Notes: generated by a model from the sequence alone, not told the origin. DNA of 64,000 nt from Massilia sp. W12 (GCF_037300705.1 NZ_CP147776.1:3782001-3846000), one strand, 5' to 3'; counted from the first letter of the stretch, positions 29,776 to 39,663 are shown. Made by a program: numbers and translations.

Positions 29776-30717
29776 TTAATCCAATTCGGCCAGCGCTTTG
29801 ATGTGGGCGGTCACGCTGCGGCCCAGGGCTGACAGGTTGTAGCCGCCTTCCAAACAGGAAACAATGCGGCCTTGCGCATATTGCCGGGCGATTGCCATGA
29901 CCTGATGGGTCAGCCAGACATAATCCGCTTCCACCAAACGCATGCCGCCCAAATCATCTTCGCGATGGGCGTCAAATCCGGCGGAAATAAAAATCATCTG
30001 CGGTTGATGCGCATGCAGGGCCGGCAACCATTTTTCCAACACCGCCTGACGCACCTGCTCGCCATTGGCCAAGGCCGGCAGCGGCACATTGATGCAATTC
30101 GATGCGCTCGGGCCGTTGCCCGAATATGGGTAAAAAGGGTGCTGAAAAAAACTCACCATCAACATGCGCGGATCCTGCGCCACCACCTCTTCGGTGCCAT
30201 TGCCATGGTGCACGTCAAAATCCACCACCGCCACCCGCTGCAAGCCGCGCACATCGAGCGCATGACGCATCGCCACCGCCACATTATTGAACAGGCAAAA
30301 TCCCATCGATTCCGAAGGCCGCGCATGGTGTCCGGGCGGGCGGATGGCGCAAAAGGCATTGCTCAATTCGCCATTCAACACCGCATCCGTGGCCGCCAGC
30401 GCGGCCCCGGCAGCGCGCAAGGCCGCCTGCCAGCTGTGCCGGTTGATGCTGGTGTCGCCATCCAGCGGATAATGCTCCTCACCGTTTTGCTCCAAGCGGC
30501 GCGCTTCGCGCTGCACCAGCGCAATGCAATCCTCGCTGTGCACGCGCGCCAGCGCTGCGATATCGGCGCACGGCGCTTCGCGATGCTGTAAAAATGGATC
30601 GAGCTGCGCGCGCACCAATTGCGCGTTGATAGCGTCGAGACGCTGTGGCGATTCCGGGTGCCAGTCGCCCATTTCGTGGCGGGCGCAATCCGGATGTGTA
30701 TAAATGGCGGTTGACAT
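29776..30717 (-). CDS. histone-deacetylase-family hydrolase
   Basis: A 313-residue protein of the class II histone deacetylase/acetoin-utilisation family, which are zinc amidohydrolases. Seen motifs: FCAIRPPGHHARP, VAVVDFDVHHGNGTEE (the zinc Asp/His region) and FISAGFDAHREDDLGG, with CLEGGYNLSALG at the C-terminus. Bacterial members deacetylate small molecules, polyamines or proteins; the substrate is not determinable. It is divergent from the MoxR operon. Confidence 0.93.
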   Translation of the reverse strand: MSTAIYTHPDCARHEMGDWHPESPQRLDAINAQLVRAQLDPFLQHREAPCADIAALARVHSEDCIALVQREARRLEQNGEEHYPLDGDTSINRHSWQAALRAAGAALAATDAVLNGELSNAFCAIRPPGHHARPSESMGFCLFNNVAVAMRHALDVRGLQRVAVVDFDVHHGNGTEEVVAQDPRMLMVSFFQHPFYPYSGNGPSASNCINVPLPALANGEQVRQAVLEKWLPALHAHQPQMIFISAGFDAHREDDLGGMRLVEADYVWLTHQVMAIARQYAQGRIVSCLEGGYNLSALGRSVTAHIKALAELD

Positions 30718-30818
30718 ATTTGTTTGGTTTTTTGGATTTTCTTGCGGTCTTACCGCATTAAATGGAATTTTATGTTAAAAAAGGGCTGCTGCCCATTTTC
30801 CAGCGAGGAAACCAATCC

Positions 30819-31742
30819 ATGAGCTACAGCCAAATCCTGAATGTCGCCAGGCAAGTCGAACAAGTTGTGGTGGGCAAGACCTTGCAAATCCGCTTAAGCC
30901 TGGCCTGTTTATTGGCCGGCGGCCATTTGCTGATCGAAGATTTGCCGGGCGTGGGCAAGACCACGCTGGCGCACGCCCTGGCCAAATCGCTCGGCCTGCA
31001 ATTCAACCGGGTGCAGTTCACCAGCGATTTGCTGCCGGCGGACTTGATCGGCGTTTCGATTTACCAGCGCGACAGCGCCAGTTTCGTGTTCCACCCCGGC
31101 CCGCTGTTTACCCAGGTTTTGCTGGCGGATGAAATCAACCGCGCCACGCCGAAAACCCAATCCGGCCTGCTGGAGGCAATGGAAGAACGGCAAGCCAGCG
31201 TGGATGGGCGCGCACATCCGCTGCCGCATCCTTTCTTTGTCATCGCCACCCAGAACCCTTCGCATCATGTGGGCGCATTCCCGCTGCCGGAATCCCAGCT
31301 TGACCGCTTTTTGATGTGCATTTCCTTGGGCTATCCCGATCCGGCGGCAGAGCGCGCCTTGTTGCTGGGCGAAGACCGCCGCCGCATGCTGCAACAATTG
31401 CCGACCGTGATGACGCCGCAGGAATTGTTGGCGGCGCAGGAAGAATTGCGCAAAATCCATGTCGCACCGTCCCTGGCCGAATATGTGATGGCGCTCTGTC
31501 ATTGGTCTCGCCAGGAAGGCCATTTCGCGGAAGGCTTAAGTCCGCGCGCCGGGCTGGCGCTGCTGCAGGCGGCGCGCGCCTGGGCCGCACTGGAAGCGCG
31601 CGACCATGTGCTGCCGGAAGATGTGCAGGCCGTGCTGACGCCGGTGGCGGCGCACCGCCTGCGCCCGCTGAAAGCCGGCGCCGGCGCTGCGCTTTCTTCG
31701 CGCGATCTGGTGCAATTGATGTTGAAATCGGTTGCGCCGTGA
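30819..31742 (+). CDS. MoxR-family AAA+ ATPase
   Basis: A 307-residue MoxR-type AAA+ ATPase, a chaperone-like family that works with DUF58 and VWA proteins. Walker A is DLPGVGKTT, Walker B LLADEINRATP, sensor 1 FVIATQNPSHHVG. The start at 30819 has GAGGAAACC in front; an in-frame reading from 30762 has none. It overlaps the DUF58 gene by GTGA. It leads the four-gene MoxR-DUF58-transglutaminase-MltB operon. Confidence 0.94.
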   Translation: MSYSQILNVARQVEQVVVGKTLQIRLSLACLLAGGHLLIEDLPGVGKTTLAHALAKSLGLQFNRVQFTSDLLPADLIGVSIYQRDSASFVFHPGPLFTQVLLADEINRATPKTQSGLLEAMEERQASVDGRAHPLPHPFFVIATQNPSHHVGAFPLPESQLDRFLMCISLGYPDPAAERALLLGEDRRRMLQQLPTVMTPQELLAAQEELRKIHVAPSLAEYVMALCHWSRQEGHFAEGLSPRAGLALLQAARAWAALEARDHVLPEDVQAVLTPVAAHRLRPLKAGAGAALSSRDLVQLMLKSVAP

Positions 31743-32737
31743 GCAAGGCAGGCCTGTCCTTCTGGCGCCGGATGCGCCAGCGCAGCTGGCGCCCGGGGCC
31801 GGTGGAGCCGGGCGTGACCACACTCGGCCTGCGCCGCATCTACATCGTGCCCAGCCGTCCCGGCCTGGTGTATGCGCTGACCATGCTGCTCTTGTTTCTG
31901 GGGGCCACGAATTACAATCTTGGCCTGGGTTTTGCGCTGACCTTTTTTCTGGTCTCGGTCGGCTTGATTGATATTCATCTGACTTGGCGCAATCTGGCCG
32001 GCGTCGAATTGCAAGCCGGGCGCGCGCTGCCAGTGTTTGCCGGCGAGGAAGCGCATTTTGAACTGTCCCTGCACAACCCCTCGAAACAGGCGCGGCATGC
32101 TCTGTTGCTCGGTTTCATCGCCCCCGGCGAGCGCTTCGCCGAACAAAGTATTGATCTGGCGCCGCACAGCAAACACAGCGTCAGTCTGAGTGTGAGCAGC
32201 AGCCGGCGCGGTTGGCTGGCCGCGCCCAAAGTGCAGATTTACACCCGCTTTCCGCTCGGCCTGCTGCATGCCTGGAGTTATTGGCAGCCGGATGCGCGGG
32301 TATTGGTGTATCCGCAGGCGGAAGAGGAGGCGCCGCCGCTGCCTTTTTCCGGGGACGGCGCCGGCCAGGGCACGGGGCGCAATGGCAATGAAGAATTTGC
32401 CGGCGTGCGCAGCTATCAAAGCGGCGACGCTATGCGCAATATCGCCTGGCGCCAGGTGGCGCGCTTAGATCCTGAACTGGGCGGCAATCTGGTCAGCAAA
32501 ATCTTTGAAGGCGGCCAACATGCGCGCTTGCATCTGGATCTGGCCGCGCTGCCGCCGGAACTTGATGTGGAAGCGCGTCTGTCCCGTCTGACGCGCTGGG
32601 TGTTGCAGGCGGAACAGCTCGGCCATCCCTGGTCTTTGCGTCTGGGCGCGCTGGAACTGCCGCTGGCGGAGGGCGCCGATCACTGCCATGCCTGCCTGCA
32701 AGCGCTGGCTTTATACGATGAGGGGGGCAAGCCATGA
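31739..32737 (+). CDS. DUF58 domain protein
   Basis: A 332-residue DUF58 protein. The start is the GTG at 31739, inside the MoxR stop (GTGA); an apparent upstream extension is only the other frame of MoxR. Two membrane segments lie at about residues 38-80 (ALTMLLLFLGATNYNLG...). The DUF58 signature EEFAGVRSYQSGDAMRNIAW follows at the centre. It partners MoxR in all known contexts; its biochemical role is not established. ATGA overlap with the next gene. Confidence 0.9.
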   Translation: MSKAGLSFWRRMRQRSWRPGPVEPGVTTLGLRRIYIVPSRPGLVYALTMLLLFLGATNYNLGLGFALTFFLVSVGLIDIHLTWRNLAGVELQAGRALPVFAGEEAHFELSLHNPSKQARHALLLGFIAPGERFAEQSIDLAPHSKHSVSLSVSSSRRGWLAAPKVQIYTRFPLGLLHAWSYWQPDARVLVYPQAEEEAPPLPFSGDGAGQGTGRNGNEEFAGVRSYQSGDAMRNIAWRQVARLDPELGGNLVSKIFEGGQHARLHLDLAALPPELDVEARLSRLTRWVLQAEQLGHPWSLRLGALELPLAEGADHCHACLQALALYDEGGKP

Positions 32738-34755
32738 TGCCGCTCTGGCTGCAACTGGCGACCTGGCGCAATCTGTCGCGCGATAAATCCGACACCCTGC
32801 TGCTGCTGTGCGCCTGCCTGCTGGTTATTCTGCCGCACACCAGCCACTTGCCGCTGTGGGTGAGCGCGATCTCGCTGTTATTTTTAGGCTGGCGCGCTTT
32901 GATTTCCTTCAGCGGACAACGGCTGCCGGATAAAAAGCTGCTGTTGGCGCTGGCGATTTGCTGCATGCTCGGGGTGTTTGCAAATCTGCGCACAATCTTT
33001 GGACGCGAAGCCGGGGTCGCCCTGCTGACCATGTTGCTGGCCTTGAAATTGCTGGAAATGCATGCGCGGCGTGATTTGTTTGCAGTCTGCTTTTTATGCC
33101 TGTTTCTGATTCTGACCAATTTCCTGTATTCGCAATCCATTCTGACTGCGCTTTTGATGCTGGCTGCGCTGCTCTTGATTTTATGCGCTCAGCTGTCTTT
33201 CCAATACATCAACCAGTCGCCCCCGCTTAAGCAGCGTTTGGGACACAGCCTGGGCATAATGTTGATGGCGCTGCCGCTGACGATCGTGATGTTTTTCCTG
33301 TTCCCGCGCATTCAGGGGCCATTGTGGGGCATGCCACAGGACAATACCGCCAAAAGCGGCTTGTCAGACAATATGTCGCCGGGCAAGATTTCCAATCTGG
33401 TGATGTCGGAAGAAGTGGTGTTGCGGGCGCGTTTTTATGATCCGCCGCCAGCGCAACGCGAGCTGTATTGGCGTGGCCCGGTGTTTGGCGAATTTGATGG
33501 TTACACCTGGCGTGAATTACCCTGGCGCGACCTGCCGTTTCAACGCCGTCCGCTGACGGTCGAACCGATGGGGCCTTTGATCAAATATCAAGTGACGCAG
33601 GAAAATCTGCTCAACCGGCAATTATTGACGCTGGATTTGCCGCGTCTGATGCCCACCGTGCAGGATCGGGCCAGCTATATTACGCGTGATTTTCAACTCT
33701 TCACCCGCAGCCGGGTCCAGGGCCGGGTGCGCTATGAAGCCGCCTCAGTGACGCAGTACCGGGCGCAAGCGGATGCCTTACCGGATGAAACGCGCAATTG
33801 GCTGGTCTTGCCGCCCAACTTCAACCCCCGCACAATCGCCCACGCGCAGGAAATCAAACGCAAATACAGCGACCCGGAACAGCAGTTGCGCAGTATTTTG
33901 CGCTGGTTCAAAGAAGAAAATTTCCGCTACACCCTGCAACCGCCGCTGCTCGGGCGCGATTCGGTGGATGAGTTTTTATTCAATACGCGGGCCGGCTTTT
34001 GCGAGCACTATTCGAGCAGCTTTGTGGTGCTGGCGCGCGCACTCGGGATTCCGGCGCGCGTCGTAACCGGCTATCAGGGGGGTGAAATCAATCCTGTCGA
34101 TGGGGTTATGACGGTGCGCCAATCCGACGCCCACGCCTGGACTGAGGTTTGGCTGCACGGGCGCGGCTGGGTGCGGGTTGACCCCACCGCCGCCGTGGCG
34201 CCGGAGCGGATTGAACAAAATCTGGCGCGCGCGCTGCCGCAAAGCGCCAATCTGCTGGGCAATGTCGGCGCAGGATTGCTTGCAAATGATGGCATTTTAG
34301 GTCTGATCAGAAATAATTTCCGCGCCATGAATAATGCCTGGAATCAGTGGGTGCTGGATTTCAACCCCGACAAACAACGCCGCTTTTTGCAGGATTTAGG
34401 GCTGGAAGACACCAGTTGGCGCATGTTGCTCAAGCTTTGCTTTGGCATCGGCAGCCTGGTGATGCTCATATTGCTGTGGCCCATGCTGCGCATGCAAAAG
34501 CGGATCGACCCCTTGCATGCCCTATACTTGCAGCTGCAAAAGAAAATGGCGGCGCGCGGTCTGGCGCGCGCCACGCACGAAGGCATGCACAGCTGGCGTT
34601 TGCGCCTGCAACAGGCGCAGCTGGGCGCGGCGGCGGCGGCAGTGGATGAATTTCTGCAATTGCTGACCCGTCAAACCTATATGCGCCCTGAAGCAGGCAT
34701 CTCGGCTGCTGAATTGCAAGCCAGACTCAAAGCCTTGCTGAAACAGATTTCATGA
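32734..34755 (+). CDS. tgpA: TgpA-like transglutaminase membrane protein (DUF3488)
   Basis: A 673-residue protein with ~six N-terminal membrane helices (DUF3488, residues ~10-190), a periplasmic transglutaminase-like domain (~330-500) and one C-terminal membrane helix (~560-580) with a cytoplasmic tail. The catalytic Cys-His-Asp residues are in AGFCEHYSSSF, SDAHAWTEVWL and GWVRVDPTAA. It resembles Pseudomonas TgpA, an essential periplasmic transglutaminase. The coupled MoxR and DUF58 genes are its usual partners. Confidence 0.93.
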   Translation: MMPLWLQLATWRNLSRDKSDTLLLLCACLLVILPHTSHLPLWVSAISLLFLGWRALISFSGQRLPDKKLLLALAICCMLGVFANLRTIFGREAGVALLTMLLALKLLEMHARRDLFAVCFLCLFLILTNFLYSQSILTALLMLAALLLILCAQLSFQYINQSPPLKQRLGHSLGIMLMALPLTIVMFFLFPRIQGPLWGMPQDNTAKSGLSDNMSPGKISNLVMSEEVVLRARFYDPPPAQRELYWRGPVFGEFDGYTWRELPWRDLPFQRRPLTVEPMGPLIKYQVTQENLLNRQLLTLDLPRLMPTVQDRASYITRDFQLFTRSRVQGRVRYEAASVTQYRAQADALPDETRNWLVLPPNFNPRTIAHAQEIKRKYSDPEQQLRSILRWFKEENFRYTLQPPLLGRDSVDEFLFNTRAGFCEHYSSSFVVLARALGIPARVVTGYQGGEINPVDGVMTVRQSDAHAWTEVWLHGRGWVRVDPTAAVAPERIEQNLARALPQSANLLGNVGAGLLANDGILGLIRNNFRAMNNAWNQWVLDFNPDKQRRFLQDLGLEDTSWRMLLKLCFGIGSLVMLILLWPMLRMQKRIDPLHALYLQLQKKMAARGLARATHEGMHSWRLRLQQAQLGAAAAAVDEFLQLLTRQTYMRPEAGISAAELQARLKALLKQIS

Positions 34756-35816
34756 AACTGATCCGTTTAACACCTATTGCCATTTTGTGCGCCGTAATGT
34801 CCTGCGCCCAGGTCGAAGCGCGCAAAGCCGCGCCGGCAGCCGCCGCCAAAACCCAAGCGCCGGCAGCCGGCTATATGCAACGCCCCGAAATGCAGGAATT
34901 CATCGCCGCCATGGTGCAAAAACATGGCTTTGATGAAGCGCAATTGCGCCACACCATGGGGCAAATCCGTCACAGCGCGCAAAGCGTGCAATTGATGAAG
35001 CCTGGCAGCGGCGGCGCGCGCGTGAAAAACTGGGAAGCTTACCGCCGCCAATTTGTCGAGCCGGTGCGGATTCAATCCGGGGTGCGCTTCTGGCGTCAAT
35101 ATCAGGCCGATCTGGCGCGCGCGGAGCGTGAATATGGCGTGCCGGCGGAAGCGCTGCTTGGCATTTTGGGAGTGGAAACGGTGTTCGGGCGCCAAACCGG
35201 CAACTTCCGCGTGCTCGATGTCACCGCCACCCTGGCGTTTGACTATCCGGATTCGCCGAAGAAAGCGGAACGCAGCGCCTATTTTCTGGGCGAACTCGAA
35301 GCCGCCCTGCTGCTGGCGCGCGAAGGTGGAATTGATCCCTTTTCATTGCGCGGCTCGTATGCCGGCGCAATCGGCTGGCCGCAGTTCATGCCGTCTTCGA
35401 TCCGCCGCTATGCGGTCGATTTTGATGGCGATGGCGTGATCGACCTGCGAAATTCACCAGTTGATGCAATCGGCAGTATCGCGCATTATTTGCATGCGCA
35501 CGGTTGGCAACGGCAATTGCCCGCAGTGTATGCCGCCAGCCTGGATCCCGGCGGCGATCCGGCGCATTTGCTGGATCGCGGCTTGCAGGCTGATCAGGAA
35601 TTGAGCACGCTGCAAAAGGCGGGAATTATTCCGCTTGAAATTGTGCCCGAAAAACAACGCTACGGCTTGGTTGATTTACCAAATGGAAACAATCCAACAA
35701 CCTACTATATAGGCACGAGCAATTTTTTCGCAATTACCCACTATAACCGGAGCTACTTCTACGCCATGTCCGTTTGGGAACTTGGGCAAAATATTAAAAA
35801 TGCCCTGGAGAAATAA
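34752..35816 (+). CDS. mltB: lytic murein transglycosylase B
   Basis: A 354-residue exported peptidoglycan lytic transglycosylase of the MltB family, which cleaves the glycan strand with formation of 1,6-anhydro-MurNAc. The catalytic Glu is in LLGILGVETVFGRQ. Other signatures are ALAFDYPDSP-like TLAFDYPDSPKKAERS, GSYAGAIGWPQFMPSS and DFDGDGVIDL. An N-terminal signal (IAILCAVMSCAQVEA) has a weak lipobox at Cys. Unusually it is translationally coupled (ATGA) to the transglutaminase gene, so it looks like part of that envelope operon. Confidence 0.94.
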   Translation: MKLIRLTPIAILCAVMSCAQVEARKAAPAAAAKTQAPAAGYMQRPEMQEFIAAMVQKHGFDEAQLRHTMGQIRHSAQSVQLMKPGSGGARVKNWEAYRRQFVEPVRIQSGVRFWRQYQADLARAEREYGVPAEALLGILGVETVFGRQTGNFRVLDVTATLAFDYPDSPKKAERSAYFLGELEAALLLAREGGIDPFSLRGSYAGAIGWPQFMPSSIRRYAVDFDGDGVIDLRNSPVDAIGSIAHYLHAHGWQRQLPAVYAASLDPGGDPAHLLDRGLQADQELSTLQKAGIIPLEIVPEKQRYGLVDLPNGNNPTTYYIGTSNFFAITHYNRSYFYAMSVWELGQNIKNALEK

Positions 35817-36183
35817 ATTTTCTACGGTTTTACCAAATTGGTCTTAAATTGGACTGCGGAACTTGGCAAATTAATATAAAATTTTTCCACAGGGAAAATT
35901 TTTAGGCTAAAATGGTGTTCACAGGCATCATGAGTCGCTGGGAACTGATAAAGTTGACAGTTGATTTGTTGCTCAGCAACATTAGTCTAGTATTTTCAAC
36001 GTTGCTCTTGAGCATTAGAACTGCATTTATTGTATGATTGTCCCGCGTCACTGGCAGCTTTCCAGTATAAAAAACGGATAATGTACAAATCTTCAACATG
36101 GTTCAAATGACAAGAACTTCTTGAGCCTGTATCTCCACCGTGCTTATGCACTTTCTTTCTCACCACATTGACTGAACAAGACC
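35817..36183. other. AT-rich intergenic region
   Basis: It is much more AT-rich than its surroundings. A TTGACA at 35953 and the small inverted repeat GTTGCTCAGCAAC just after it could belong to a promoter for the gene at 36184, but no good -10 at proper spacing is evident. A 65-codon minus-strand ORF here lacks support. Confidence 0.4.
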
Positions 36184-36510
36184 ATGACTACCCAAGACAA
36201 TGACCACGCAAACGATCTGGATTCAGACGAACTGCTGAACTACAACCCGAACCGTTTGCTAGACACGCTGATCGAAAACCTGCGCTTGAAGAATGACGCC
36301 GCACTCTCGCGCGCACTCGAAGTGGCGCCGCCGGTAATCAGCAAAATCCGCCACCACCGTCTGCCGGTCGGCGCTTCGCTGCTGATCCGCATGCATGAAG
36401 TGAGCGATCTGAGCATTCGCGATCTGCGTTACCTGATGGGCGACCGCCGCTCCAAGTTCCGCATCAGCGACAAGCAATTCAAGCCGAAGGATGGCAACGG
36501 TCTGGACTGA
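36184..36510 (+). CDS. small Cro/XRE-like DNA-binding protein
   Basis: A 108-residue protein. Residues ~25-85 form a helix-turn-helix like that of Cro/C1 repressors (LKNDAALSRALEVAPPVISK is the HTH core). The N-terminus is acidic and the C-terminus basic (GDRRSKFRISDKQFKPK). I recall close relatives as conserved hypothetical proteins in Oxalobacteraceae, which supports the taxon guess. It is monocistronic, with a long AT-rich leader, and may regulate itself. Targets are unknown. Confidence 0.75.
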   Translation: MTTQDNDHANDLDSDELLNYNPNRLLDTLIENLRLKNDAALSRALEVAPPVISKIRHHRLPVGASLLIRMHEVSDLSIRDLRYLMGDRRSKFRISDKQFKPKDGNGLD

Positions 36511-37112
36511 GCAGATCGACAAGTGACAGCGCGCGGTTGACGGATCTGCCGGCAGAATTGGTGCAAGGCCAAACTCTTTGCCGGGCGTGATTGGTGAGCA
36601 GCGCAGGCGTAATGCCTGTGCTGGAGCACGTTGTGGCCTCAGGCAGGGGACCTGCCAGCCAGACAGAAACATAAAACCGCCTTATGCCGGCATTGCTATG
36701 CCTGCCCTGCTGCATTGATTCAGCTTGTCTTGTCGCTTGCCCTGTTATTTGCTTCGACCTGTCCCATACCGGCGTCAAATGGCGCACCGCCCGCAGCAAT
36801 GTGTTCTCTCCGCTTGCGATAAAAACACTTGCCAAGGCTTCTGATGTTTTCCGGGATGCTTGCATCCGCCATGATCAATGTGGGATGCGTGTTCTGTCGC
36901 CCGCCGTCATGCAGCAAAGCGCTGTATGGATGCGCCCACCAGCCACGCGCCCCCGCTGAAGATCCGCTCTGCTGCATCATGCCGATGCCGCAAGCCGGTT
37001 TGTTGCAAGACTGCGCCGCATCAGATCATGCCGCAAGGCAGCGCCATGCACTACATATGTCCCTGTCAGCCAACGCCTCTCTGCGCCAGCCAGACAGGAC
37101 ACAACTTTCAAC
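36511..37112. other. 602-bp stretch without a recognised gene
   Basis: Short open frames occur on both strands with no RBS or domain. A near-perfect inverted repeat lies at 36599-36623 (CAGCGCAGGC, loop, GCCTGTGCTG, one mismatch). It could end transcription from 36184 but has no T-run. Confidence 0.4.
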
Positions 37113-38015
37113 TCATGCCGGAAACACGCCGGTGGACAGATAACGGTCGCCGCGATCACACACCACAAACACAATGGTGGCGTTTTCCACTGTATTTGAG
37201 ATGCGCAGCGCGACTTCGAGCGCGCCAGCGGCGGAAATGCCGCAGAAAATGCCTTCCTGCGCCGCCATTCTGCGCGCCATATTTTCGGCAGCGCCCTGGC
37301 TGACCAGTTCGATCCGGTCAACCCGGCTTTTTTCATAGATTTTTGGCAGATAGGCTTCCGGCCAGCGCCGGATGCCGGGAATTTGTGCGCCTTCTTCCGG
37401 TTGCGCGCCGACGATTTGAATCTGCGGATTGCGCTCTTTCAGATAGCGTGACACACCCATGATGGTGCCGGTAGTGCCCATCGCACTCACGAAGTGCGTC
37501 ACCTGTCCCTGGGTATCGCGCCAGATTTCCGGCCCGGTGCCTTCATAGTGCGCTTGCCAGTTATCCGGATTGGCGAATTGATCGAGGATGATGCCGCGCC
37601 CTTCTTTTTGCATTTGCTCAGCCAGATCGCGCGCATATTCCATGCCGCCGCTCTTCGGGGTCAGGATGATTTGCGCGCCATATGCGCTCATGCTCTGCCG
37701 TCGCTCCATGGATTGGTTTTCCGGCATGATCAAAATCATCTTATAGCCGCGCACCGCCGCCGCCATCGCCAGCGCAATGCCGGTATTGCCGCTGGTGGCT
37801 TCGATCAAGGTGTCGCCCGGATGAATCAGGCCGCGCAATTCCGCGCGCGTGATCATCGAGATAGCGGGCCGGTCTTTGACCGAGCCGGCGGGATTGTTGC
37901 CTTCGAGCTTGCCGAGAATGACATTATTGCGTTTCTGCGCTTCCTCTCCCGGAATGCGTTGCAATTGAATCAGTGGCGTATTGCCTATCGTGTCTTGAAT
38001 CGTCGGATAGCGCAT
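37113..38015 (-). CDS. cysM: cysteine synthase B
   Basis: A 300-residue PLP enzyme that makes cysteine from O-acetylserine and sulfide or thiosulfate. The PLP Lys is in NNPAGSVKDRP. The substrate loop is EATSGNTGIALAM, and the phosphate loop follows as SAMGTTGTIMG. The MR-YPTIQDTIGNTPLIQLQR start and the length favour CysM over CysK. It is 112 bp downstream of the ComEA-like gene, separated from it by a terminator. Confidence 0.94.
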   Translation of the reverse strand: MRYPTIQDTIGNTPLIQLQRIPGEEAQKRNNVILGKLEGNNPAGSVKDRPAISMITRAELRGLIHPGDTLIEATSGNTGIALAMAAAVRGYKMILIMPENQSMERRQSMSAYGAQIILTPKSGGMEYARDLAEQMQKEGRGIILDQFANPDNWQAHYEGTGPEIWRDTQGQVTHFVSAMGTTGTIMGVSRYLKERNPQIQIVGAQPEEGAQIPGIRRWPEAYLPKIYEKSRVDRIELVSQGAAENMARRMAAQEGIFCGISAAGALEVALRISNTVENATIVFVVCDRGDRYLSTGVFPA

Positions 38016-38082
38016 GGTGGCGTGTCTGTGATAGATGGGAAATGATTGATTCTAAACGCACTCGGCAATTTTTGCTGCGCAC

Positions 38083-38108
38083 AAAAAAGCCCTGCGCGAG
38101 GCAGGGCT
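38083..38108 (-). terminator. rho-independent terminator of the ComEA-like gene
   Basis: Perfect stem AGCCCTGC/GCAGGGCT with a 5-nt loop. On the minus strand it is followed by a run of T. It lies just after the stop at 38128. Confidence 0.85.
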
Positions 38109-38127
38109 GGCAGCGTGATGCGACAAC

Positions 38128-38613
38128 TTATTTCTTGCTGGCGGCTGCCGATGCAGCGGAGGCGGAGGCTGCTTTAGTGGCCGAAGCCGGGGCCGACGCT
38201 TTGGCCGGGGCCGACGCCGCTGCACTGGCGCCTGCTTTGGCAGAGGCGGAGGCTGGTGCGGAAGCGGCTGATGCAGCGGAGGCGGTGGAAGCGGCTGAAG
38301 CAGCAGAGGCGGAAGCCGAGGCTTTCTTCTCGCCCGCACCTTGTTTGCTTTGGCCATTGATGGTGGCCCCGCCTTCAGACAGCGCACTGGTGCTCTTGTC
38401 AGCAAACCCTTTTACCCGCTTCTGGAAATCAGCCCAGTCTTTGAAAGGGCCGTTTTTGCTGCGCTCGTCCAAAATCGCCTTGGCCTTGGCCGGGCCTACG
38501 CCCTTCAAGCTGTTCAAAGCAGCTTGATCTGCTGTGTTCAAATCCACAGCGGCAAACGCGCTGCCCATCATGGCGCACAACAAGGCAAAGCACAGCAATA
38601 ATTTTTTCAACAT
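38128..38613 (-). CDS. exported ComEA-like helix-hairpin-helix protein with low-complexity tail
   Basis: A 161-residue exported protein. The start MLKKLLLCFALLCAMMGSAF at 38613 is a good signal peptide; an in-frame ATG 27 bp upstream would spoil it. Residues ~22-75 are a ComEA-type double helix-hairpin-helix (VDLNTADQAALNSLKGVGPA, then GPFKDWADFQKRVKG), which binds DNA non-specifically. The C-terminal ~75 residues are almost only Ala, Ser, Lys and Pro. ComEA proteins take up DNA in natural transformation; the tail is unlike the Gram-positive form. It sits next to the rfaE1 and cysM genes. Confidence 0.85.
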   Translation of the reverse strand: MLKKLLLCFALLCAMMGSAFAAVDLNTADQAALNSLKGVGPAKAKAILDERSKNGPFKDWADFQKRVKGFADKSTSALSEGGATINGQSKQGAGEKKASASASAASAASTASAASAASAPASASAKAGASAAASAPAKASAPASATKAASASAASAAASKK

Positions 38614-38697
38614 GACATTCTCCCGGGCAATGGTGGTCAAAAGTGAGGTCAGCGCAGCCAGCCGGCTGCGCTTGCGCCGATAACGGCGCGCCGGGGA

Positions 38698-39663
38698 TTA
38701 CGGTTGACCGCCGCCGCTTGCAAATAATTCCTGATAGCTGACCGTGGCGGTGCCCAATTTGCCCACCACAATCCCGCCGGCGCGATTCGCATGCAGCATG
38801 GCTTGCTGCAAATTCTGGCCACACGCCAGCATCACCGCCAAGGTCGCGATCACGCTGTCGCCGGCGCCGGAAACGTCATACACTTCGCGCGCCTGGGTTG
38901 GCACATGGGTGCAGCCATTGGCGTCAAATAAACTCATCCCCTCTTCCGAGCGGGTCAGCAAAAGCGCGTCCAGATCCAGCCGGGAGCGCAGGTTTTGCGC
39001 TTTCTCGGTTAATTCCTGCTCATCGCGCCAACTGCCGACGATTTGCCGCAGCTCGCTCTTGTTCGGCGTCAATAAATTCGCGCCGCGATAGCGCACAAAA
39101 TCATCGCCCTTGGGATCGACCAGCACAAAGCAGCCGGCCTGACGCGCGGCTGTGATCATCGCGCTGACTTTGCTCAAACTGCCCTTGGCGTAATCTGACA
39201 GCACCAGCACCGGATAATCCGCCAGCAGGCTGTGAAATTGATTGAGTTTGCTGCGCAACACTGCCGCACTGGGCGGCTCTTCAAAATCGACGCGCAATAA
39301 TTGCTGCTGGCGGCCGATCACGCGCAATTTGATGATGGTGGAAATCGCCGGATCGCGTTGCAGGAAACTGGCCACGCCGGCTTGCGTCAATAGTTGCGCC
39401 ACTTCATCGCCGGCTTCATCCTCCCCGACCACGCCAAGCAAACCGGCGTGTGCGCCGAGAGAGGCAACATTGCGGGCCACATTAGCGGCCCCGCCCAGAC
39501 GCGCTTCGCGCCGTTCAACCCGGCACACCGGCACCGGCGCTTCCGGTGAAATACGGCTGACATCGCCAAACCAATAACGGTCCAGCATCACGTCGCCAGC
39601 CACCAAAATCCGCGCCCGGCCAGTCTCGGGCAGTTCTTGTGCAAATTGATTGATGCCACTCAT
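38698..39663 (-). CDS. rfaE1: D-glycero-beta-D-manno-heptose-7-phosphate kinase
   Basis: A 321-residue PfkB-family sugar kinase. It makes heptose-1,7-bisphosphate for the ADP-heptose of the LPS inner core. Signatures: [38 protein letters not shown], and [14 protein letters not shown] with the catalytic Asp. It has only the kinase domain, so the nucleotidyltransferase (rfaE2) must be encoded elsewhere. It overlaps ugd by 4 bp (39660-39663). Confidence 0.95.
   Translation of the reverse strand: MSGINQFAQELPETGRARILVAGDVMLDRYWFGDVSRISPEAPVPVCRVERREARLGGAANVARNVASLGAHAGLLGVVGEDEAGDEVAQLLTQAGVASFLQRDPAISTIIKLRVIGRQQQLLRVDFEEPPSAAVLRSKLNQFHSLLADYPVLVLSDYAKGSLSKVSAMITAARQAGCFVLVDPKGDDFVRYRGANLLTPNKSELRQIVGSWRDEQELTEKAQNLRSRLDLDALLLTRSEEGMSLFDANGCTHVPTQAREVYDVSGAGDSVIATLAVMLACGQNLQQAMLHANRAGGIVVGKLGTATVSYQELFASGGGQP

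Noticed and set aside
29259-29832. ORFs of 100-153 codons after jetD
   Set aside because: They overlap jetD or the HDAC gene in other frames and show no domain.
36479-37336. Several ORFs of 90-140 codons
   Set aside because: They overlap each other and the ends of flanking genes; none has a start signal or protein-like pattern.
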